From Cryphonectria parasitica EP155 (taxonomy: Eukaryota > Ascomycota > Sordariomycetes > Diaporthales > Cryphonectriaceae): a stretch of 64,000 bases of DNA. Each line of letters begins with the position of its first letter. The stretch's first letter is position 1. The DNA is taken from the NCBI RefSeq assembly GCF_011745365.1, contig NW_024468918.1, positions 772,488 to 836,487 on the forward strand. Reading direction: 5' to 3'. Shown piece after piece: positions 57,016 to 64,000 of this stretch. Made by a program: the position numbers and the translations under genes. The notes under the pieces are model-generated. The model made no database searches. It saw only the letters and a program-made list of their open reading frames with translations, and was not told the origin of the DNA.

Positions 57016-58767
57016 TCATGATCTCTTCAAACCATTCTCAAACAATTCAAAGCCAATCTCATTGACAAGAGCCACATCATCAAATTTATCTTCCTTAGCC
57101 TGGACTGTATGACCCGCATCCATTGTCCTCAACAAGTCCACCAGCTCTCCGTCCAGAGGCGCCAGATAAGCCAGGTATCCAAGCGCGAGCAGCATTCCTC
57201 TTAAGGCTTCCGGCGACTGGCATTCCTGCGAGATGGCTTCGAGTAGGGATGCCGCGAGCTCAATCTGATTTTCTTCTGGTAAAGCATCACCGTCACCTGC
57301 TCTGCGGTGATGACTGTTCGCTAACGCCACATTGAAGAGGAGCGATGCAGCGGCTACGCGAACGCTACTGTGGCTTTCATCGAGGAAACTGGAGGACACA
57401 AGGCTTGTGACGGCACCTCGTAAGCTTTCCTGAGCGAGGATCTGCGGTGGATAGAGGGGGCTGCTGAACAAGTTGCATGTCATCTGCAGGGTAACGAGAC
57501 GTAGAGCATATGGACAGTCTGTTGAGAGACTGTTGACATAGGATAATAGAGATGTGATGGTCTCGTGGTCCTTCTCCTCGGCCAGAAATCCGCTAAGGCG
57601 GACATCAATAAGACCGCACCGGAGAAGATCAACAACGGTGAACATGAGGTCTAGGGGTAACGATTTGGCCGAGTCTCGGAAGAAGGCTGTGAGAGCAGTC
57701 ATATCGGGCAGCGTTGCCTCTGCAGCACCATCTTTGTTGCGGGCCTCGATGAAATGAGAAATGGACACCACAGCTGGGTGTTCTGCCGTGGGTCCCATCT
57801 TCGCTCGAAGCTTTGGTATAGGTGGTATCTTGGTGAAGAGCACAGGTTTCGCATGAGGATTGTGCAGTGTGGGTAGTCTGAGAGCTGCGTGTGGGTGGGC
57901 TGGATGCGCCATCTGCACGAGCAGCCGTGTATTGCCTCGCAGCGCACCCGGATCCGCCCCAGACCACCTGTTCTCCTCCTTTCCTCGCAGAAAGGAGATG
58001 AACGTGGGGGTGGCGCGGACGGAATAACGAGTACCGACGTCAAAGGCCTGGGAGATATCGACCTTGATCAGAACACCCTTGTCTCCAACCTCAGCAGCCA
58101 GCTCATCATACAGGGGATAAAGCATCCTGCAGGGGCCGCATGTTGCTGAAGTGAAGAAGACGACAGCACACGACTTTTCGACACTGGCGAGGAGAGAGTC
58201 AAGCTCACCCACGCTGCTGGCATGTCGGACCTCGGCCTGTTGGTACTGACGCTGCGCTCCAGAGGATGTGGTTGTGGCACGCCCATCTGCGTTCCCTTGG
58301 ATGCCCAAAATCCCGCCTTGCTGCCTGCCTGCCTCGATCTGTTGATTCAGGGTCGGCATCAACATCCTCCCAAACGGCGAGTCGAGCACTGCATCGGGCA
58401 TATGGAGAATGTGATCTGGGATGCCCGTCCCTAGTAGGAAAGTGGCAAAGTCGTTTGAGAAATTATTGCAGTTGTGCTTCCAGAGATTGTAGGCCTGAAC
58501 CGTGTATATCTCTCTGAGCGAGTCCAGATACTGCTGAATCACATCCATCGGCAATTCAGTCTTGCCCAGAGAAAGTCGTTGCATCGGCTGGCCAAGATGA
58601 GATGACCCAGGCGTGATGGCCACGACATTTCCGTCGTAGACCCACTCAAGTCCATCAAGCTCGATGGACGTGTGATAAATGGCATCAAGCTGGAATCCCA
58701 AGAACTGCATGGACATCTGCCTCGCCAGTCCTCTAGAGAGGTCGTAGACGAGCAAATGAACATCCAT
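57016..58767 (-). CDS. PPPDE peptidase-like, thioredoxin and PUL domain protein
   Basis: 583 residues, one exon. The N terminus (about 1-150) is a PPPDE/DeSI-type cysteine isopeptidase-like domain, with the likely catalytic histidine in YHTSIELDG (H32) and cysteine in HNCNNFSNDF (C100). A linker and a thioredoxin domain (about 175-290) follow, with the redox motif CGPC at 210-213 and a cis-proline in ATPTF. The C-terminal part (about 300-575) is helical and matches a PUL domain, which in other proteins binds the Cdc48/p97 ATPase. The combination is known from fungi. A role in ubiquitin or SUMO removal linked to Cdc48 is inference. No signal peptide, so probably cytosolic or nuclear. The start is the first ATG of the open frame and begins MDVHLLVYDLS, typical for the domain. 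It is the first host gene beyond the transposon block. Confidence 0.85.
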   Translation of the reverse strand: MDVHLLVYDLSRGLARQMSMQFLGFQLDAIYHTSIELDGLEWVYDGNVVAITPGSSHLGQPMQRLSLGKTELPMDVIQQYLDSLREIYTVQAYNLWKHNCNNFSNDFATFLLGTGIPDHILHMPDAVLDSPFGRMLMPTLNQQIEAGRQQGGILGIQGNADGRATTTSSGAQRQYQQAEVRHASSVGELDSLLASVEKSCAVVFFTSATCGPCRMLYPLYDELAAEVGDKGVLIKVDISQAFDVGTRYSVRATPTFISFLRGKEENRWSGADPGALRGNTRLLVQMAHPAHPHAALRLPTLHNPHAKPVLFTKIPPIPKLRAKMGPTAEHPAVVSISHFIEARNKDGAAEATLPDMTALTAFFRDSAKSLPLDLMFTVVDLLRCGLIDVRLSGFLAEEKDHETITSLLSYVNSLSTDCPYALRLVTLQMTCNLFSSPLYPPQILAQESLRGAVTSLVSSSFLDESHSSVRVAAASLLFNVALANSHHRRAGDGDALPEENQIELAASLLEAISQECQSPEALRGMLLALGYLAYLAPLDGELVDLLRTMDAGHTVQAKEDKFDDVALVNEIGFELFENGLKRS

Positions 58768-59574
58768 GGTGAGGTGTGAGAGCTGGAGGAAGAGGAATGT
58801 AGTCTGATGAGAATGAGACGGGCAGATTCAGTACGGACAGACCAAAAGAGAGAGCAAGTATACTTGTCGCCACAATTACCTTCGACAACAGTCTCAGGTG
58901 ATATTGTTGGTGAAATAGGAGAGGAGGAAGTTGAGGAAGTTGCAATGTTCTGGGCGGACGTTCATATTTGTTGTGGTGGCAGTCGTGTTGCGGCGGCTAG
59001 AAGGCAACAGGTGAGACGCGCACGACGCTGAAGGCCTGTCTGATGCATCATCAATCCCATCCATCGAACCTCGCCGAACAAACCTTACAGGGTTCTCTCC
59101 AAGGCACCAGGGTCAGGGTTAACGGGAGGCGGGTGGTGTGGCTGAGGTCAGCCGTCAGGCACCGTCATTGGCTACGTGCCACATCTGGGATCAAGATTAG
59201 GTTTAGCTCTGACCCCACCCCCTATTGAACGCTTATGGCAATACAGTAGCAGATGGGTATTGTTTCCCGTGTACCTTCTGTACTGTTTGGATAAGCTGAA
59301 TTTGTAGGGGGCAGGCAAGAAGTCAGGGTCCATCCATGGGCGATTTTTGGGGCAAGACAAGGAGGAGGCTGAGACCGTTGGTCGAGGTTGATTTGGCCAC
59401 GCCAGGCCAAATTGGAGATTCTGCATTACCATGCCGTGCAATTCAATTCAATCAATTCAGTCCAGTCACAATCTCGACGTCGACATCTTCTTTCCACCCC
59501 CCTTTTCCCCTTCCCCCTTCTTTTCTACCTTCTTTTCCTTCCCACGTGTCAACTCAATATTCCCCGTTGTGTGC

Positions 59575-59589
59575 ATGGGACACTATTGA
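59575..59589 (+). CDS. uORF 1 of gda1 (4 codons)
   Basis: ATG GGA CAC TAT TGA in the probable 5' leader downstream of the pyrimidine tract. It could reduce gda1 translation if the transcript starts upstream. The transcript start is not known. Confidence 0.25.
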   Translation: MGHY

Positions 59590-59651
59590 AACTTCTCGTG
59601 AAACTTTTCTTGTCTCTCGCTTCGGTTGTTCTTATTTGCTTATCGCTTTTA

Positions 59652-59693
59652 ATGGGCTTCGTGGCTTGTGCTCGAATCCGCCACCCCATCTGA
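59652..59693 (+). CDS. uORF 2 of gda1 (13 codons)
   Basis: ATGGGCTTC to TGA, encoding MGFVACARIRHPI, ending 77 bp before the gda1 start. Only position supports it. Confidence 0.25.
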   Translation: MGFVACARIRHPI

Positions 59694-59770
59694 GCGACAC
59701 GGGACGAGACACACGCCCGGTCCTTCTCTTCGTTCCTCCACTTCCCTTGTGAGGGGATCGCCCGTTCCAT

Positions 59771-61603
59771 ATGCGACGAACCTCCGTCTCCTTGCCGATC
59801 AAGCAAGTTGCCCACGATCCTCACGAGAAGCCAGACAGATACGGCCACGAACGCCGACAGGCAGGCATCCTGGAGAAACTCAAGAACGACATGATGTCCC
59901 AGGCGCAGAAGACGCGCTGGTTCAAGACCGGGGCAATCCTCTTCATCTTCGTCTTCGCCATCTACTACCTCGCCCCCACCGGCGTCGATGTCTACCGCGG
60001 AGGTAAGTTGCGCCATGGGCCACACAGATAAATCACTTGCTTGACGGCTGCATCAGACATGGGGCAGCAGACAGGAGCAATCGACGGCTGACGCATATCT
60101 CTCTTGCACCTCCAACAGGTCCATCCACCGGCGGCGGCCAGGTCCCTGCCGACTCATCGTACGGCACCGACAGGTGTACACAGTCCTACTCCAAGGACAA
60201 GCCCATCGTCCAGTATGTCAACATGATCGATGCAGGGAGCACCGGCTCGCGGATTCACGTCTACAAGTTCAATAACTGCGGCCCCACCCCCGAGCTGGAG
60301 AACGAGGTCTTCAAGATGACCAAGAAGATCGATGGCAAGAGCAGCGGGCTGAGCGCATACCCGGACGACCCACAGGCTGCCGCCGAGAGCTTGGACATCC
60401 TAATGGAGGCCGCCCTGGAGACCGTCCCTGACAAGCTCAAGCGCTGCTCCCCAGTTGCCGTTAAGGCCACTGCCGGTCTGCGACTGCTCGGCTCTGAGAA
60501 GTCCCAGAGGATCCTCGACGCCGTACGGGCCCATCTCGAGGACAAGTATCCCTTTCCTGTCGTCTCGGCCGAGAACGACGGTGTCGCGATCATGGACGGC
60601 TCCGACGAGGGTGTATATGCGTGGATCACAACCAACTATCTATTGGGCAACATTGGCGGGCCCGACGAGAGTAACACCGCAGCCGTCTTCGACCTAGGCG
60701 GCGGCTCGACGCAGATCGTCTTTCAGCCCAACTTCAAGGGCCTGACCGACGGAGGTCTCCCCTCTAAGATGGCCGAAGGTGACCACAAGTACGACCTGGA
60801 CTTTGGTGGCCGTCACTTCACCCTGTACCAGCACTCTCACCTGGGCTACGGCCTGATGAGCGCACGCGATGCCATCTTTGCGCAGCTGGTCAACGAGGTG
60901 TACGATGCCTACCAGACCGAGCGGTCGTGGCTCTCGAAACCTATTGTCAACCCGTGCTTCGCCTCCGGCATGTCCAAAGTCGTTTCCGTTAAGCTTGGTG
61001 ACGACCACCCTCTGGGTGCCTCGCGCGAGTTCAATTTCACCGGCCCATCTACCGGTGGTGCTCCAGCACAGTGCCGCAGCCTCTCAGAAAAGATTCTGAA
61101 GAAGGATGCCGAGTGCAAGCTTGCCCCTTGCTCGTTCAACGGCGTACACCAGCCTGCCATTGCCAAGACGTTCGCAACCGAAGACATTTACTTCCTATCG
61201 TACTTTTACGACCGCACCCAGCCACTAGGAATGCCCGACTCCTTCACGCTCAGGGAGATGCAGGAGCTTGCGAACAAGGTCTGCGGCGGTGAGAAGGACT
61301 GGGACCTGTTCACGAGCGTGGGTGGTGCGCTCGACGAGTTGCGTGACAGGCCCGAGCACTGCTTGGACCTTAGCTTTATGATTGCGCTTGCCCACACGGG
61401 ATACGACATGCCCATAGACCGGGAGGTCAAAATCGCCAAGAAGATCAAGGATAACGAGCTGGGTTGGTGCTTGGGTGCCAGGTGAGTCGTTCTCTTACCC
61501 TATTCCACGCCCTGATATAGCGCGAGACTGACAGTCCTCATACAGCTTGCCACTCCTGTCACAAACTTCCGGATGGCAGTGCAAGGTCACTGAGATTCAT
61601 TAG
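59771..61603 (+). CDS. gda1: Golgi guanosine diphosphatase (GDA1/CD39 family)
   Basis: Three exons: 59771-60002, 60119-61481 and 61546-61603, giving 550 residues. Introns are 116 and 64 bp, with GTAAGT and GTGAGT donors, CTGAC branch-like sites and CAG acceptors. The last exon adds SLPLLSQTSGWQCKVTEIH, replacing an in-frame read-through that would end soon after CLGAR. It is a type II membrane protein: a short basic cytosolic tail, a membrane segment at about 52-68 (TGAILFIFVFAIYYLA), then the lumenal enzyme. Apyrase motifs are IDAGSTGSRIHVY (about 114-126), KATAGLR, DEGVYAWITTNYLLG and FDLGGGSTQIVF. The enzyme converts GDP to GMP in the Golgi lumen, which supports GDP-mannose exchange for glycosylation. 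Intact, with normal codon use. Very sure of the family. Confidence 0.95.
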
Positions 61604-63608
61604 GAGGGGATATCGGATTCATAGACATCAAACAAATGGAAACAAATGGTTTCTTTCTTACGCATGTTTCTCTAGACCAAGTATCTTAGCGGATGGACAA
61701 GAGCCCCAGACGGTTTAGGGTTTCTCCCCACACATATTATCAAAGCTTGTGGCATTTTCATCCAGGCGTTCGGGGCAGGAGAGCAGGAAATCAGTTTCGC
61801 GCATATGACGTACGGGTGGATATTATCGTGACGAGGTGGGATATTCATGGGTACTAAGATGAAAGCTTCATAATGATGAATGGATGGACAGAGGGGGGCC
61901 GGAATCAAGGATGGCCGTGTTGCATAAGTAGACGGGGACAGGTGTCTGGACGCCCTGACTCCTCGCAAGGCGCAAACACAAGGGGCGGTGACCATTTCGC
62001 CATTGTCTGCGAGGCACATTTCCCACAGCAGAGACTTGGAATGATCAAATCAGACTTTCTCTCATCCCTAGTGGTATCGCAATAATTCTGAGTTAACGTC
62101 TGTGACTGAATGATTGCCAAAATGTAGCCAACCCGAGACCTCTGCCCTCGTGAGTTCGAGACTTGCGTTTAATCGTGCCCCTTCCTTGTCCCACTGACTG
62201 CAGCACGTTCCAGCCTTCTAGAACGGACTTCAGGCACCACCACCCTGACTTGCCTATAAAACAATATGATTTTATCTGCTATTTATTAAGAGTAGGGTCA
62301 AGTCAGCAAGGAAGCATAGAGACAGGGCGCACACTGCCCTTCACTGATAGTGCTTGGCCCCCTTCAGACAGGTGAGGTCATAATGGTTGGAGTACTGGGA
62401 TTGCCAAGACGATGACAAACAGAAAGCAAGTATACTATGCATAAAAGGAGCCTGGTAACACGTAGTTGTTCCCTGACCTATGGGAACTATACGTTCCTGA
62501 TAATCACTTGATTACTTAAGTGGTCAGGAGCTGCATGGATTGCAATGTGTGGGAATTATGAACAAAAACCATATCGAAACAGTTCCATGGCTATTTGAAG
62601 TCTTTTGTGAAGTGAGACCTACTAGGTCAGACACATGAGACATATACTGAATAATCAAGATTCAATAGCCAACCCACGAAAGAAGATGTATGCAAAATAT
62701 TGATTGTAATGATTATAGCATGCTGATAGCACTAAAGCTTGCAACAAATACCAGAGCTATTAGTAATTGAGTATGTGTAAGCTATTGGCCATGCAATCCA
62801 TTTGCCTGTTTTACGGGAATCAGCAGCTGTAGCCAGTAGCAAACTGTGCATAGCCAAAGTGTATACTTGCTCTTCCCCCCTCTGGGTAGACTCTATATCT
62901 TATACAGTGAGTACCCCTTGTTTCATTGGCTCCACGATACCAAAGACTCAAGATCTCCTTCTGGGGAGGGGCCCATGAAAAGGCCAAAGGGCGGAAGTGA
63001 ACTAAAGATATTGATTATGAAGGTCTTGAAAAACATGCAGGAAATGGAAAAGGCCTTGCAGATGCTGAGGTTGTGAAAATCGAGTTGACTTGTGTGATTG
63101 TACTCAGCAATCAGATGTGCTGAACTCTTGATTCAGGGATTTGAAGAGAGTTCCCCGTTCAGAGAGGCGATGACTATTAATATCACATGTACGTGTCGTT
63201 TTCATACGCTGTCGGTGACGAAAAAGTTGCGTATGTTGTATGGTGTGATGAAATACAGTGGGTGTAACTCTAGGATACCCTGCCCGGCTCTTGCTGGCTC
63301 CCAAGCAGCGCATAGCCACGTTTGAGTAGAGGCTGATACTTTACCAATACCGTCCTAATTCTACTCCACCTAGAGGGAAAGCCCGTGTTGGACGGCAGGA
63401 GCGTCCTCGCTGGGCCATCCTATGCTGATTTTCGTGCCCATTCCTATTGCTGTCCAGCCTCGCCCGTTCTGCTCTGTCCTCCTCACCCATCATTCCCATC
63501 CTATGATCTCCATTAGGTGATAACCTGTTCCCCCCCCCCCCCCCCTTTATCCCTTTCTTTCCTTCTTCAGTCGCCTCCGTTGCCTTCCCCCTCTCGCTGT
63601 TGCTGCTC
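61604..63608. other. 2-kb intergenic region
   Basis: Lies between the 3' ends of gda1 and the convergent atg44-like gene. It has normal composition and no RIP. ORFs of 70-76 codons (for example 62846-63076 and 63098-63325) show no recognisable content and are probably chance. A short imperfect inverted repeat sits at 62496-62527 (CCTGATAATCACTT against AAGTGGTCAGG). A run of 16 C lies at 63530-63545, near the probable 3' UTR of the minus-strand gene. I see no tRNA. Confidence 0.5.
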
Positions 63609-63953
63609 CTACTCCTCCTTGGCTGCTGCTGCTTGACCCGCCCCTCCAAATTCCCCCACCAGCGCCGCCGCAACCTTCATGCCATCTGCGAACCCGCTGA
63701 CCTGGTTCTTCACTTCGCTGACGGTAACGCTTGGGTCATACTTGAAGTACTTGCTCCCCTTGGCCCAGCCCACCAGCCTGTCAAACAGCCACTCGCCCGA
63801 CCCGAGGTAGAACGAGAAGACCTTGGCGCCAGTGGGGTTGGCGATGAGCTGCTGGGTCTGGAAGGTCAGGCCTGTGGAGCGGCGGAGGCCTGCGAGGATG
63901 GTAGATGTGAGGACGGCGAGAAAGATGGTGTCGGGGATGAAACCAAAAGGCAT
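63609..63953 (-). CDS. atg44: DUF1748 / mitofissin (Atg44-like) small mitochondrial protein
   Basis: 114 residues, single exon. The N-terminal 75 residues match the DUF1748 family: a hydrophobic helix (FIPDTIFLAVLTSTILAGL), then RRSTGLTFQTQQL, and LGSGEWLFDRLV followed by KGSKYF. The yeast member Atg44 (mitofissin, 73 residues) acts in the mitochondrial intermembrane space in the membrane fission needed for mitophagy. This protein has an extra C-terminal part of about 40 residues (valine-rich VSEVKNQVSGFADG, then an alanine-rich end). The start is the ATG just before the hydrophobic helix, typical of the family. Only 47 bp of upstream sequence is in the window. Family assignment is from motif memory; the ortholog call is inference. 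Confidence 0.75.
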   Translation of the reverse strand: MPFGFIPDTIFLAVLTSTILAGLRRSTGLTFQTQQLIANPTGAKVFSFYLGSGEWLFDRLVGWAKGSKYFKYDPSVTVSEVKNQVSGFADGMKVAAALVGEFGGAGQAAAAKEE

Positions 63954-64000
63954 CTTGAAAATATTCTTAATTATTGTTCGTTGAACTCAGGTGTTGTCGT

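Larger units (their letters stand above)
58768..59770. promoter_or_regulatory. divergent promoter region between the PPPDE gene and gda1
   Basis: About 1 kb shared upstream region of two divergent genes. On the gda1 side there is a long pyrimidine tract (about 59,478-59,540), common in fungal promoters, then CACGTG at 59543-59548. I see no convincing further gene; the short ORFs on both strands have no recognisable content. Confidence 0.5.

Noticed and set aside
57554..58517. several ORFs of 67-114 codons on both strands within the PPPDE gene
   Set aside because: Alternative-frame shadows of a confident 583-residue coding sequence.
60261..61448. minus-strand and alternate-frame ORFs over gda1
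   Set aside because: GC-rich shadows of the apyrase coding sequence; no independent domain.
61482..61485. gda1 ending at the in-frame TGA soon after CLGAR
   Set aside because: A GTGAGT donor, branch site and CAG acceptor 64 bp apart give a better conserved C terminus in a third exon.
62120..62172. tRNA-like GAGTTCGAGAC motif
   Set aside because: No acceptor stem, D-arm or anticodon arm can be built around it.
63341..63673. 110-codon minus-strand ORF overlapping the atg44-like gene end
   Set aside because: Low-complexity frame crossing the C homopolymer and CT-rich tract; overlaps the supported gene in another frame.

Overview
The window is nuclear DNA of a filamentous ascomycete (Pezizomycotina). 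The support is short introns with GTRAGT donors and CTGAC-type branch sites, fungal protein families, and heavy transition mutation of repeats in the style of RIP (repeat-induced point mutation, CpA to TpA), which leaves TA-rich, stop-riddled transposons. I cannot name the species.

Bases 1 to about 56,575 are one block of nested LTR retrotransposons with no host gene that I can support. I resolved the nest from LTR pairs of equal length and from target-site duplications (TSDs). Most members belong to one Ty3/gypsy chromovirus family of about 7.4 kb, with LTRs of 443-472 bp and pol on the minus strand. I name them E1, A, B, D, F, G and K; P and P2 are inverted members. Nesting, outside to inside: P contains D, D contains E1, E1 contains P2 and A, and A contains B. 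Separately P contains F, F contains G and H, and G contains J and K. J (12.3 kb, 319-bp LTRs, plus strand) is a different Ty3/gypsy lineage. H (2.8 kb, 214-bp LTRs) is a non-autonomous LTR element filled with tandem arrays. Each complete chromovirus copy reads, on the minus strand: 5' LTR, putative self-priming site, gag with a CCHC knuckle, then protease, RT, RNase H, integrase and chromodomain in another frame. Tail-to-tail with pol lies an opposite-strand accessory ORF with six spaced cysteines and a charged helical region.

Bases 56,576-57,015 are the transition out of the block and hold a 129-bp solo LTR-like insertion with a perfect TSD.

Bases 57,016-64,000 have normal base composition and intact host genes: a PPPDE-thioredoxin-PUL protein (minus), a divergently transcribed Golgi guanosine diphosphatase gda1 (plus, three exons), a 2-kb spacer, and a small DUF1748/mitofissin (Atg44-like) gene (minus) at the right edge.

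The observations most worth following up are a self-priming primer-binding site with an apparent compensatory change between copies, the conserved antisense accessory ORF whose stop codon overlaps the pol stop, and the extra coding-like sequence downstream of pol in J.
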